Source of the DNA: Rothia uropygialis
GTDB lineage: Bacteria > Actinomycetota > Actinomycetes > Actinomycetales > Micrococcaceae
Reading direction: 5' to 3'
Assembly: GCF_004137765.1 (NCBI RefSeq)
Contig: NZ_NOIS01000002.1
Location: 1 to 64,000, forward strand
DNA: 64,000 bases
The notes beneath the pieces were generated by a model that saw only the letters and a list, made by a program, of their open reading frames with translations, was not told where the DNA came from and made no database searches. Shown here in pieces: positions 9,201-18,133 of the stretch (the first letter of the stretch is position 1; every line of letters begins with the position of its first letter). The position numbers and the translations under genes were made by a program.

Positions 9201-10476
9201 ACGCCCTGCGGATCATCGCCCTGTGGGCGGTCGCCGTGATCTTCCCGATGCCGCTGATGCTGGTCTACGAGGCCGTCGTGACCGAGCCGGTGAATCTGAT
9301 GCAGCTGGTGCAGTTCGCGCTGATCGCCGACTCCTGGTGGTTGCTGGCGATCCTGCTCAGCGTCCGGCCCCGCTGGCTGGATCGGCCCGTGGGCCTGCCC
9401 CAGGTGTACCGGCTGCACGGCGTCCTCGGCCTCGGCGCGCTGGTGTTGGCGTTCATCCACCACCAGAACTCGTACACCAGCAACGGGCTGGCGCACATGC
9501 TCGGCGACTGGGGTCTCTACCTGTCGATCGCGACCCTGTGCCTGGCAGTGTTTTTCCTCAGCGGCTGGCTCGTCGACCGGTCCCGGCTCCTGCTACAGGC
9601 CAGGCGGTCCTCGAGCGGATCGTGTTCCGGCACCAACTGTCAATCTGGCTGCACCGGCTCAACATCGTGGTGGCGCTGCTGATCTGGCTGCACGTGCACG
9701 TTCTGACGCGGATGAACCAGTTCGCGGGATTCATGATCCTCTTCGACCTCTACACGGTCGCCGTCCTCGCCGTCTACGTTTGGAAGAAATGGGTCGCGCC
9801 GGGAGCTTTCCTGCAAGGCACCGTTGTCGCCAACGAGGCCCACGGCGCGTCGCCCCGGATGGTCCCGATCGAGCTCGACCGCGAGAATCCCTCCGGGCGG
9901 GCGGGAGACTTCTTCTTCCTCAGCCTACAGGGGACCTCTGCGGTCAGTCGGGAGCGGCACCCGTTCTCCGTCACCGACGACGACCAGGGCACGCTCACCT
10001 TCACGATCCGCCAGCACGGCGACTGGACCACCCGGCTCGGCGACGTCGCCGCGGGAACCCGGGCTCGGCTGGAGGGACCGTTCGGCCGCTTCGACGCGGC
10101 GGTGGCCGCCCACGCGGCTGATGCACCCCTCGTCCTGATCGGGATGGGGGCCGGCGTCGCGCCGCTGCTCAGCCTCGCCGCCGCCCACCACCCGAGGCGG
10201 AGGATCCATCTGCTGTGGTCGGTGCGCACTCCCGACGACCTCTACTACCGCGACCTCCTCGACCAGTACCGGGCGGCGTCGGGCGGGAAGATGCAGGTCA
10301 CCACCAGCGTCGGCAGGTTCCGCCGCGCGGACCTCGAGCAGGAGCTCACCAACGAGGAGCTGCGCACGGGCGCGTTCTTCATCGTCGGCTCCAGCCCCGC
10401 CGTCCTGGCCTACCAGCGCCTCCTGCGCCGCATGGGCGTCACCCGCCGCCGGATCCACCAGGAACGGCTGATGTAG
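9197..10476 (+). pseudogene. Ferric-reductase-like membrane flavoprotein (heme/FAD/NAD(P)), frameshifted
   Basis: N-terminal half: about six helices with His residues suited to heme (VYRLHGVLG, FIHHQNSY, LHRLNIVVALLIWLHVHV). C-terminal half: FAD domain with RHPFSVTDDDQGTLTFTIR, GPFGRFDAAV, and NAD(P) domain with LIGMGAGVAPLLSL and FIVGSSPAVLAYQ. It should pass electrons from NAD(P)H through FAD and heme to the outer face of the membrane. The frame breaks between about 9585 and 9605; the total length of 1280 nt becomes in-frame if one base is added. It is convergent with the flavodoxin at 10508. Active only if the shift is an artefact. Confidence 0.82.
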
Positions 10477-10507
10477 CAGGAGGAGCCTAGCCTCGGCCCG
10501 AGGAGGG

Positions 10508-11211
10508 TCAGACCCCGAGCCCGTCGAGCCACTCGCCGACCCGGGCCTCGGAGTCGTCCATGTCGTTGCGGGAGATGTCGAATGCGTCCTGGCTGACCGT
10601 CGCGTCCGGCAGCATCTCGGTGACCTTTTCCAGCGTCCCGGACAGGCCGCTGACGTCGTGGGTGGTGTAGACGTAGACGTTCTTCCCGGCGAAGTCGTGG
10701 TCCTCGAAGAACGTGTAGAGCGGCATCGGCATGTCGTACTCCCAGATCGGGTAGCCGACGATGACGGTGTCGTAGTCGTCGAGGTTCTCGATTTTCGCCT
10801 TCAGATCGGGGCGGGCGTCGGAGTCCTGCCAGCTGACGGCGCGGTCGATGAGCGTCTGGTGGTCCAGAGGGAGCTTTTCGGCGGTCTCGATGCGGAACTG
10901 GTTCGCACCGAGTCGGTCGGCCATCAGCATCGCGACGTACTGGGTGTTGCCGTAGACCTTTCCGCCGACGACGTGGCCGCTGTTCTCCTCGTCGGTGGTC
11001 ATGCCCTCGGGGTCATCGGTCTCGGGAACGGAGAAGTAGGCGGCCAGGGTGCGCGCGCCGTCGGCGGTGGGCATCTCCTCCTGCGGGGCGGCGGCCTGAC
11101 CCCCCCCTCGTCGCACTGGACCCCGAGCAGGGAGCAGCCGGCCAGGCCGGCGGTCGCGGTCGAGGCCGCCGCCAGGGACAGGAACACTCGTCGGGTGTGG
11201 GGCTTCGTCAT
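10508..11211 (-). CDS. Flavodoxin with Tat-lipoprotein signal (copy 2), frame broken at an 8-G tract
   Basis: ATG 11211 encodes MTKPHTRRVFLSLAAASTAT then AGLAGCSLLG, a twin-arginine signal with lipobox LAGC. After the G8 tract (11100-11107) the frame changes; the flavodoxin body continues in the other frame: RTLAAYFSVPET, GNTQYVAMLMADRLGA, DSDARPDLKAKIENLDDYD, VIVGYPIWEYDMPMPLYTF. Adding one G joins signal and body exactly (704 to 705 nt). An internal GTG at 11116 could give a cytosolic form. Flavodoxin_4-like, distant from copy 1. Second gene after the FMN_bind lipoprotein at 11256, 44 nt downstream of it, and probably in one operon. Confidence 0.78.
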
Positions 11212-11255
11212 CGTCGGGTTTCTCTCTCGCCGGTGGCGGATGGACAGGTCAGGTC

Positions 11256-11684
11256 TCAGGCCTTGGCCTGACCGCGGATCTGGGCGAGGGCGTCGTTGAA
11301 GCCGTCGGGGCAGGTGCTCGCGTCGGCGAGCTTGCCGACCTCGGCCTCGTCCAGGCCCTTGCCGACCACGGCAGCTGGCACGGCAGCGGTGAAGCGCTCC
11401 TGGTAGCCGCGGGAGGTCTCGTTTTCGTCCTGGGGCTCGACCGTCACCTCGGTGATGGCGTTGTCTTCCAGCGTGATGGTGACGTCGAGGTAAGACGGCT
11501 CGCCGCCGTACTCGCCCATGGCTTTGTAGGTGCCGTCCTCGTAGTCCGCCGAGGGCGCGGTTCGCGTCGACGTCTGCCCAGACGGCGCGGGAGCTGGCTC
11601 GGTGCCGGCGCAGTCGGTCAGTGGCGCGAGCGCCACGAGGGCGGCGGTCGCCAGGGCGGCTCGGCTCAGGACAGGGCTTCGCAT
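11256..11684 (-). CDS. FMN_bind-type lipoprotein (copy 2)
   Basis: 142 residues, same layout as the protein at 7699: signal peptide ending at Cys 25 (PLTDC, an unusual Asp before the Cys), Pro/Ser/Thr linker, then YEDGTYKAMGEYGGEPSYLDVTI, SRGYQERFTAAVP and VGKLADASTCPDGFNDAL. The DAST segment aligns with the SGAT flavinylation site and offers a Thr. The ATG is 6 nt from a regulon -10 box, so the transcript is probably leaderless. It likely receives FMN from ApbE and hands electrons to or from the co-transcribed flavodoxin; this partnership is inference. Confidence 0.75.
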   Translation of the reverse strand: MRSPVLSRAALATAALVALAPLTDCAGTEPAPAPSGQTSTRTAPSADYEDGTYKAMGEYGGEPSYLDVTITLEDNAITEVTVEPQDENETSRGYQERFTAAVPAAVVGKGLDEAEVGKLADASTCPDGFNDALAQIRGQAKA

Positions 11685-11690
11685 GCTTCC

Positions 11691-11731
11691 ACGATATGGA
11701 CCTTCCTGACTCCGAAGAAGTAATTGTCATT
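11691..11731 (-). promoter_or_regulatory. Regulon promoter G (FMN_bind/flavodoxin operon), leaderless
   Basis: On the reverse strand AATGACAAT (11731-11723) is followed by TACTTCTT and -10 box TATCGT (11696-11691), 35 bp apart. The operator is the most divergent of the set, and lies in a second palindrome (GTAATtgtcATTAC, 11720-11733). ATG 11684 follows after 6 nt. Confidence 0.6.
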
Positions 11732-11868
11732 ACACACCTGGACGACAACCACCACCCTGGGATGCGATGCCCTGCGCGGGGGGTCCCCGCAAGAGACCGC
11801 GCCCCTTCGAGGGGGACCCGTCCACGTGACCGGGCCACCCTCTCAGCACGGACGTCTTCTGCGCATGG

Positions 11869-12717
11869 TCATTCGTCGTTTCCGGCGGGGAAGTCGGTGG
11901 TGGTGCTGACGTGCTCCCACGCGTCGACCTCGTCGATGCGGTCCTGGTACTCGCCGCGGACGATCCGGACGGCGTCGGTCCCCAGTAGCAGCCGGAACGG
12001 GAGGCCCTCGTCGCTGACCGTGGCGCGGAGCACCTGCGCGGCTCGGTCTGGGTCGCCCGGCTGGGTGCCGTGGGTGCGGTCATTCTCCTTGCGCCGCTTA
12101 CCGGCCGTGTCGGCGTAGTCGTTGATGACGGCGTGGGACTGGGCTAGGGAGCGTCCGCCGAAGTCGGTGCGGAACGCGCCGGGCTCGACCACCATCACCC
12201 GTATGCCCAGGGGTGTGACCTCTCGGCGCAGCGCATCGGACATCCCTTCCAGAGCGGCTTTCGCCGCGGTGTAGTAGCCGGAGCCAGGGTTGGAGACCGG
12301 TGCGCCGATCGAGGACACGTTCACAATCGTGCCCGACCTTCGCCGGCGCATCTCGGGAAGCACCTGCTTGATCAGCGCGACCGGGCCGAAGAAGTTCGTC
12401 GCGAAGACCTCGTCCGCCTCGTCCTCGGAGGCCTCCTCGACCGCGGACCGGAACCCGTGACCGGCATTGTTGACCAGTACGTCGATATGGCCGAATCGGG
12501 CCGTGGCGGCGTCGACAGCGGCGGTCATCTGGTCGTGGGCAGTAACGTCTAGTGGCAGCGCCAATGCTCTGTCCGGGTGGGCCTCGATCAGTCCCTGCAG
12601 ACTGTTCGTGCTCCGCGCGGTGATCGCGGCGCTGTCGCCGTGGGCGAGGACCGCCCGTGCGAGCGCCGCGCCGAGGCCGCTCGATGCTCCCGTGATGAAC
12701 CAGGTCGTCATGGTCAT
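11869..12717 (-). CDS. Short-chain dehydrogenase/reductase
   Basis: 282 residues. Classical SDR: WFITGASSGLGAALAR at the N-terminus, NNAGHGF, the Ser of VNVSSIGAPV, catalytic YYTAAKAALEGMS, then VEPGAFRTDFGGRSL typical of the SDR_a-like oxidoreductases often called retinol-dehydrogenase-like. RBS AAGGAGGAA precedes ATG 12717. It lies downstream of the broken hydrolase and the cupin/CMD pair in the same direction and is probably co-transcribed with them. Substrate unknown. Confidence 0.92.
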   Translation of the reverse strand: MTMTTWFITGASSGLGAALARAVLAHGDSAAITARSTNSLQGLIEAHPDRALALPLDVTAHDQMTAAVDAATARFGHIDVLVNNAGHGFRSAVEEASEDEADEVFATNFFGPVALIKQVLPEMRRRRSGTIVNVSSIGAPVSNPGSGYYTAAKAALEGMSDALRREVTPLGIRVMVVEPGAFRTDFGGRSLAQSHAVINDYADTAGKRRKENDRTHGTQPGDPDRAAQVLRATVSDEGLPFRLLLGTDAVRIVRGEYQDRIDEVDAWEHVSTTTDFPAGNDE

Positions 12718-12800
12718 TCCTCCTTCGTCGATGTTTCGCCCGGGTGAAGGACCTCGCGCGCAGGCCGCTCGCGGGTTCCCTCTTCTCGTGCGTTGGGCCG

Positions 12801-13834
12801 TCAGACCGTGCGGGCGTAGAACTCCGTTAGCTTCTCGATCGCTTGGTCGACGGACTGGTCTACCCAGTAGGTCTGGACGTGCTGCGCGCCGTCGAGGAGG
12901 AACAACTCCTTGTCGTCGGTTCCGGTAGCCTTCTCCAGCGCGTTGTCACTCATGTAGCGGGTGTCAGCGGTGCTGCCGGCGATCATCAGCAGCGGCACGT
13001 CGATCAGCTCGAGCTGGTCGGTGGCGTCGAAGCGCATCAGATCAAACAGACTCGCCATCGTGTACTTGAAGCTCGATCCGGGGCAGGCGTGGGTCTTCCA
13101 GTAGTAGACGTAGCCCTGCCGGTAGAGCGGAAATGGCTGGGCGGCGATCTGCTCATCGGTGAGGTCGGCGTCGCCAGCGTAGGTGACGGTCGTCTCGCCG
13201 ATGGCCCCGTCAGTGCTTGCCTGCGAGGCCTGGCGCAGCCGGTCCTGGATGATGTCGACCAGGGAGTCCTGCAGGCCGCGACGGCGCACGAGGCCGAAGT
13301 TGAACATGCTCACGGTCGCCACGCTCTTGAACCGCTTCTCGGACTTGACCGCATTGAGGGTGTCTCCGCTGCCTCCGCAGATGCCGAGGGCAGCGATCCG
13401 GTTCGCGTCCACGCCGGGGAATCCGGGAAAGCTGGCCAGGAAATCAGCCATGCCGTGGATGTCGTCGGTGCGGAAGTACGGCTTGTCCGTGTTGCGGGGT
13501 GCCCCTTCGCTGTGATCTTGGTAGGCGGCGTCGGCGGCGATGGTGATGTAGCCCTGTTCGGCGAGGCGCTGCGCGTACCGGCCGGCGACCTGTTCCTTGG
13601 TATCGCCGTTGGGGTGCGCGACGGGATCGCTGGGTACGAGCCTGCCGGGTCGTAGCCGGGCGGGGTGTATACGTTCGCGGCGATCTTCAGCCCGTGCAGC
13701 AGGTAGGTGACCGGATGGATGCCCACCTTGCCCGGCACGTTCTCGGTGATCGGGTACTTGTAGACCAGGCCGAACGGGTTGTCCCGCCAGTCGTGCACGG
13801 GACCCGCGTCGTTCATGATGTCGACATCGCTCAT
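12801..13834 (-). pseudogene. Alpha/beta hydrolase (dienelactone-hydrolase-like), one frameshift
   Basis: ATG 13834 (RBS AAGGAG) gives MSDVDIMNDAGPVHDWRDNP and continues to YDPAGSYPAI near 13630. The protein then continues in another frame with VAHPNGDTKEQVAGRYAQRL, ITIAADAAYQDHSEGAP, the nucleophile elbow ALGICGGSGDTLNAV and a C-terminal lid. Length 1034 nt is restored to a multiple of three by one extra base, at about 13622-13632. The elbow holds Cys (GICGG), as in dienelactone hydrolases and their relatives. Family call is good; whether the gene works depends on the frameshift being real. Confidence 0.8.
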
Positions 13835-13949
13835 TGCATTCTCCTTCATACTTCAGTCGAGGCTCTTCTCGGCGATCTCGTGGTCATTCGATGGCGAAGT
13901 CGCCCTGCGCGGTGACCGCCAGCGGCTCCGCGGGCGGCGCTGTCCTCGG

Positions 13950-14381
13950 TCATCGCCGGGTCTGCTCGGCCGTGGTCGCGGCGTAGTCGTCGTCGCTGAC
14001 GTGCTCGCCCCATTCGACCTCGCTGCCGGCGACAGAGACGGCGAGGTGGGACATGAAGGAGTCCGGCAGCGCGCCGTGCCAGTGCCACACGCCCGGCGGC
14101 GTCTCGACAGTGTCGCCGGGGCGAATGACGATCGTCTGCCCGTCCCGGGACTGGACGATGCCGGTCCCTTCGGTCACGCGCAGCGTCTGTCCGTTCTCGT
14201 GGCAGCGCCAGGCTGACCGTGCGCTGGGGGAGAACCGCACCGCCGCCAGCGTGGCCGTGCCGGGGCCCGAGCCGCCGGTGATGGCGTTGACCCAGACGTT
14301 GCCGATGAAGCGTTCCGCGGGGGACTTCGACGCCGCAGCTGACGGCAGTAGCCTCATCGGGCCCGTGTCCTCAGCGGGCAT
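13950..14381 (-). CDS. Cupin-domain protein
   Basis: 143 residues with a single cupin barrel: motif 1 RSAWRCHENGQTLRVTEGTG, then VIRPGDTVETPPGVWHWHGA for motif 2. His and Glu positions fit metal binding. Together with a carboxymuconolactone-decarboxylase-like protein it matches the common cupin/CMD pair annotated as quercetin-dioxygenase- or mandelonitrile-lyase-like. The start at 14381 overlaps the end of the CMD gene by 11 nt, so the two are coupled. Reaction not predictable. Confidence 0.85.
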   Translation of the reverse strand: MPAEDTGPMRLLPSAAASKSPAERFIGNVWVNAITGGSGPGTATLAAVRFSPSARSAWRCHENGQTLRVTEGTGIVQSRDGQTIVIRPGDTVETPPGVWHWHGALPDSFMSHLAVSVAGSEVEWGEHVSDDDYAATTAEQTRR

Positions 14382-14691
14382 CGAGCACCTGCTTCAGCGT
14401 CGTCGCCGCGGTCATCCCGGCGGGCCAGCCGGCGTAAAACGCGAGATGGGTTGCGACCTCGGCGAGCTCGTCCTCGGTCACGCCGTTGTCCAGCGCGAGG
14501 TTGAGATGCGATTTGAGCTGGGCGTCCCGCCCGAGCGCGGTCAGCGCGGCCACAGTGATCAGGCTCCGGTCCCGCGGCGACAGCCCGGGGCGGGCCCACA
14601 CGTCGCCGAACAAGACCTCGTCGGTCAGCTCCGCCAGCTTCGGGGCGACGTCGCCCACCAGTTGCTGCGCTCGGCTCTTCTGCTCCGTCAT
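14371..14691 (-). CDS. Carboxymuconolactone decarboxylase family protein
   Basis: 106 residues. The AhpD-like core is present: FGDVWARPGLSPRDRSLITVAALTAL then HLNLALDNGVTEDELAEVATHLAFYAGWPAG. No CxxC pair is seen, so it is closer to gamma-carboxymuconolactone decarboxylase relatives than to AhpD. RBS AGGAGG precedes ATG 14691, about 50 nt after a regulon -10 box. First gene of a probable operon CMD-cupin-hydrolase-SDR. Confidence 0.9.
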   Translation of the reverse strand: MTEQKSRAQQLVGDVAPKLAELTDEVLFGDVWARPGLSPRDRSLITVAALTALGRDAQLKSHLNLALDNGVTEDELAEVATHLAFYAGWPAGMTAATTLKQVLDAR

Positions 14692-14742
14692 GTGATGCCT
14701 CCTGAGGTTCGATGCGGGACCGGGATCGTCCCCTCGAGATCG

Positions 14743-14783
14743 ACGCTACGGCCACGGGCATGAATGAGGGAGGAACCGTCATT
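14743..14783 (-). promoter_or_regulatory. Regulon promoter H (CMD-cupin operon)
   Basis: On the reverse strand AATGACGGT (14783-14775) then TCCTCCCT and -10 box TAGCGT (14748-14743), in the exact 35-bp register. This transcript has a leader of about 45 nt with its own RBS. Confidence 0.68.
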
Positions 14784-14817
14784 ACATCCAACAGAGCGGA
14801 TACCTGGCTACCCTGGG

Positions 14818-16119
14818 TCATTTGCCGATCCGGCCCTCGACGCCCAGAGCCGCCTCCTGACGCCGCCCGTAGCTGATGACCAGGGCCGCAGTCGCCGCAG
14901 CGGCGACCAGAACCGCGTAGCAGGTCCCGACATTGGGCAGTGTCAAGGCAGTGGAGAGCTGGCCGGCCACGAGTCCTGGAAGCGCCGCGCCGCCATAGGA
15001 GATGAGGTAGAGCGTGGCGAGCGTCCCCGCCCGCTCCTGCGGTGCGACGTGGGCGAACACGACGCGCATCCCTCCGCTGTTCGATGCGCCCTGGGCAATG
15101 CCCGCGCAGGCACTGCAGAGTAGGAACGGCACGATGGCCGCCTCGTGCAGCGCGATGATGATCAGCGCAACCGCGGTCACGAACACGATCAGCCCGAGGC
15201 GCATGGCCGACGCCGGGCGAAGCCTTCCCGCGAGGCTGCCACCGAGCGGGCTGAGCACTACGATCGAGGAAAACACCACCGCGATCATCAGCGCGTCTCT
15301 CGTGCCGAGGTAGTCTGCCGTCAGCCCCGGCGCGAAAGCCTGGTAGAACCCGGAGAACGACCACGTGGCCAGCAGCGCGAACCCCGTGGCCAGCAGTGCC
15401 CTTCGCGCGCCGGCCGGGACGTGCACGCGCGGGACGAGCGAGCGCATCAGACCTGGCCGCCGAGCGACCGTCTCGGGGCAGAGCAACACTGCGACACCCA
15501 GGAGCAGAAGCAGCGCGGCTGTCAGCGTGAATCCGAGCAGCCGCGGGCTCGGGCCGAGGTCGACGAGCGACCCCGAGACCAGGGCCCCTAGCGGGATCGC
15601 GAACGGAGGCGCGCTGCTTGTGATCACCGCAGGAAGCCACTGCACCCGGGTCCTCGGGGCAAGGTCGATCACCATCGCCCCAGCCGCCGTCGACGCCGTG
15701 CCACACGCCAGCCCCTGCAACACACGACCGAGGATGAGTACCGGTAGCGAGTGCACCTGCGACAGCACCAAGCAGCCCGCGACGGCGAAGAGAACCGCCG
15801 CGATCACGACCGGCCGCCGGCCGAAGTGATTCGATACCCGCCCGAAGACCAGCAGGGAGAGCGCGGTCACACCCAGGTAGGCGACCGTCGTCAGCGCCAA
15901 GTCGCTGTCGGTGATCCCGTCTTCGACGCGGAACGTGTTGTACAGCGGGATCGGGATCCCCGAGGAGAAGAAGATCCCGATCAACGCCGCCGACGCGGCG
16001 ATGAAGGCCGCTGGGCGGGGGAGATCCGGAAGGATGCGCCTCCGACCTCGTGGCGCTCGGGGTGAGGGCGGCTGCTGCGCCCAATGGGGCCGGGGTGTGT
16101 TCTCTCTGCTTGACTGCAC
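14818..16119 (-). CDS. MFS transporter (12-helix, drug-exporter type)
   Basis: 433 residues; hydrophilic start, then twelve helices. First helix AFIAASAALIGIFFSSGIP, motif A region FGRVSNHFGRRPVVIAAVLF between helices 2 and 3, and GLACGTASTAAGAMVIDLAP in helix 4-5. It is an inner-membrane secondary transporter; the substrate is unknown. GTG 16119 is chosen because it lies 6 nt after a regulon -10 box. It sits in the same direction as the CMD operon but has its own promoter. Confidence 0.9.
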   Translation of the reverse strand: MQSSRENTPRPHWAQQPPSPRAPRGRRRILPDLPRPAAFIAASAALIGIFFSSGIPIPLYNTFRVEDGITDSDLALTTVAYLGVTALSLLVFGRVSNHFGRRPVVIAAVLFAVAGCLVLSQVHSLPVLILGRVLQGLACGTASTAAGAMVIDLAPRTRVQWLPAVITSSAPPFAIPLGALVSGSLVDLGPSPRLLGFTLTAALLLLLGVAVLLCPETVARRPGLMRSLVPRVHVPAGARRALLATGFALLATWSFSGFYQAFAPGLTADYLGTRDALMIAVVFSSIVVLSPLGGSLAGRLRPASAMRLGLIVFVTAVALIIIALHEAAIVPFLLCSACAGIAQGASNSGGMRVVFAHVAPQERAGTLATLYLISYGGAALPGLVAGQLSTALTLPNVGTCYAVLVAAAATAALVISYGRRQEAALGVEGRIGK

Positions 16120-16125
16120 GGTTCG

Positions 16126-16166
16126 AATCTAGGAACCAGAACGTTGGCGCGGGAGGAACTAGTAGT
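16126..16166 (-). promoter_or_regulatory. Regulon promoter I (MFS transporter), leaderless
   Basis: On the reverse strand ACTACTAGT (16166-16158) then TCCTCCCG and -10 box TAGATT (16131-16126), again 35 bp apart. The GTG start at 16119 is 6 nt further. Confidence 0.65.
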
Positions 16167-16299
16167 GCACCTCTTCGCAATCATTGCCTCTCGCGGACAT
16201 CTCGTTCTCAGGACACGAGGGCCCCGATAATTCGGGGACTGCAGTACCGAAAGCCTGTCTCTCCGGGGCAGGAGCACGAGCGCCACGCGGCGGGCGTCC

Positions 16300-16908
16300 T
16301 CAACGCTCCTTGAAGAACACCACCTTGAACAGCTCGGCGGCGTCCACGAGCTCGTCAGTCGGGACTCGGAACTCGCCGGTGACGCCGTCGTCGTTGCCGT
16401 CCTCAGTGAGGACCCAGGAGACCTCCACCGAACTGGCTCCGGGGTCCCTGGCGACGATCACGAAGTCATCCTGGTCGCTCGTCCACGGCACGTTCGGACG
16501 GAACGACTCCTGGGTGAGGGCAACCTCGGCGTCCTCGCCGCGGTTCTCCCACGCGACCGGGTAGCCTCGCGGAAAAAAGCGCAACGCGGACGGATCAAAG
16601 GATGGCCCGGGTAGAGGCTGCCTTCGCACCACTGGCTCGACCGTCTTCTCGAAGTCCGCGTCGTCCGGCTCGAGGTGATGGAGCAACTCGCAGCCGTGAA
16701 AGGTGACGGTCAAGTGCGGTTTGGCAACAAACCGGTCGCGGCTGCCTTGCTGCTCATGTCGAGCGAGCTCTTGACCTCGAGGTAGGTCGTCTCCGCTTCG
16801 TCCCCGACGGCGGTTACGTGGTCGAGGACGCTCGCCGAGCGGGACGACGCTGATGTCGGGAACGTACGTTCTGGCGTAGAAGCCGTCCGGCGGGGAGAAT
16901 CCAGACAT
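16300..16908 (-). pseudogene. Remnant of an AlbA/Schlafen-type putative DNA-binding protein
   Basis: From ATG 16908 the frame reads MSGFSPPDGFYARTYVPDIS. After a shift near 16826 it continues HVTAVGDEAETTYLEVKSSLDMSSKA, which resembles the start of an AlbA_2 (Schlafen-like) domain. A second shift near 16735 leads to LTVTFHGCELL and a C-terminal domain ending FRVPTDELVDAAELFKVVFF. The core of the AlbA_2 domain appears to be missing, so this is more than a sequencing slip. Position next to an Abi-type gene suggests a defence context. Family call is by pattern only. Confidence 0.5.
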
Positions 16909-16960
16909 GAAGTGATTCTCCCATTCACGTGACGGTGCCAGTGATGGAAAAGTGGCGGTT

Positions 16961-17856
16961 CTATCGCCGCCAGGGCGCACCCGGATCGGCGCGCGTCTCG
17001 AGCATGAGCTGGCACCAGACCTGGGCCGCGCCGACGACCAGGCGGGCATGCCGCGAACGCACCCATCTGGGCACCTCCTCGGCTCCGTGGTCGATGCCGA
17101 CGCTGTTCCTGAGCTCGGTCACGCTCTGAGTGAGCGTGATCAACGACTGCAGAGCCTGGCAGAGCGCGCGGTCCTCGTCACTGACTGACTTCGGGGTGAG
17201 GCCGAGCGAGTCCTGGGCGGCGTTGACCAGGGCGGGCACTTTGGCGGCGCGTGTGTAGGTCAGCTCTCGGGCAGTGAGCACGCACTTGGCAGTCGACTCG
17301 ATCAGGGCCTTGGCGGTGCTCACGGCGAGCCGAGGGTCCGGGTCGACGCTGTCGGCGAGACGGTGCAGGTGATCTTGAATGGACTGCGGATCGGGGAGGG
17401 CGTTGAGCGCCTGCTCGGTCAGCCGAGCCCCGGCCCGGCCGATGCGCACGGTGCCGGTGGTCTCCTCGACGTCGAAGCCGTCCTCGGCCAGGATCCGGAC
17501 CCATTTGTCGTGCAGGGCGTCATTGTTGCCCCAGCCGGCTGAGGTGTCCCGGATGATCTTCTGGAGTGTGTCGCTGAAGACGGCGGTCAGCCGCTGGGCG
17601 CGGCGGCGTTGCCTGGGTCCAGGGTCCCGAGGTACCGGCGCATTCGCTCGCGCCGAACTCTCTCGTCGTTCTCGCGCGCCTGCGGCGGAGCGAGCGCGAC
17701 GCCCCGGTCGTCGAAGAGCGCGTTGATCTCGCGCAGCGGCGTGCCGGTCAGCGCGTCGGCGAGCAGTCGCATAACTCGCGGGGTAAAGGATTCCCAAGCC
17801 GGGCAACTCGGTCTCGTGAGAGTGTGCTGTGTATACTTACCCGAGTTAATCGACAC
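16961..17856 (-). pseudogene. Abortive-infection family protein (Abi_C-like), one frameshift
   Basis: The first part (17856 to about 17605) reads FTPRVMRLLADALTGTPLRE, then INALFDDRG. A one-base shift later the second part has LQKIIRDTSAGWGNNDALHDKWVRIL, AVSTAKALIESTAKCVL, KVPALVNAAQDSLGL, then TQSVTELRNSVGIDHG and ARLVVGAAQVWCQLMLET. The ending matches the Abi_C type, in which helices around ELRN..G..HG are conserved. Length 896 nt needs one more base to be in frame. Such proteins are linked to phage defence by family association only. Confidence 0.65.
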
Positions 17857-18115
17857 CGTCGTCGACGTAGAACCAGAGGTGTGCAGCGCTCGTCGCGGTG
17901 GGCTGGTGCTGCCAGCGCTGAAAGGCCAGGCCGTCCCGGGTGTTCACACCCAGAGATCCCTCGAGAGGGTAGGTAGTCGGAGTCGTCGTCAGGGGAGTGC
18001 GGGTCGGGAGGACCCAAGTATCGCTCATGTGATCCCCGATGGTGGCCACGAGGTCGCTCCAGCCGTTCTCGGAGTGCTTCGTAGCGTGCTTGAGCTCATA
18101 CTCCGACCTCTTCAC
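17846..18115 (-). CDS. Putative toxin of a type II toxin-antitoxin pair, C-terminus probably shifted
   Basis: About 89 residues from GTG 18115: KRSEYELKHATKHSENGWSD, LVATIGDHMSDTW, a Thr-rich loop, FQRWQHQPTATSAAHLWFYVDD and then stop. This resembles small actinobacterial proteins that are paired with a PHD-like antitoxin. A neighbouring frame continues with LTRVSIHS just after the stop, matching the expected last strand, so a one-base loss near 17855 may have cut the protein. It starts 18 nt after the antitoxin stop; an alternative TTG lies at 18130. Confidence 0.6.
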   Translation of the reverse strand: MKRSEYELKHATKHSENGWSDLVATIGDHMSDTWVLPTRTPLTTTPTTYPLEGSLGVNTRDGLAFQRWQHQPTATSAAHLWFYVDDGVD

Positions 18116-18133
18116 CGGTCGGGGGACCAAGGG

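Noticed and set aside
14354-16180. Reverse open frame of 608 codons overlapping the MFS gene in another phase
   Set aside because: The MFS phase gives clean membrane helices, while this one gives Arg-rich low-complexity text.
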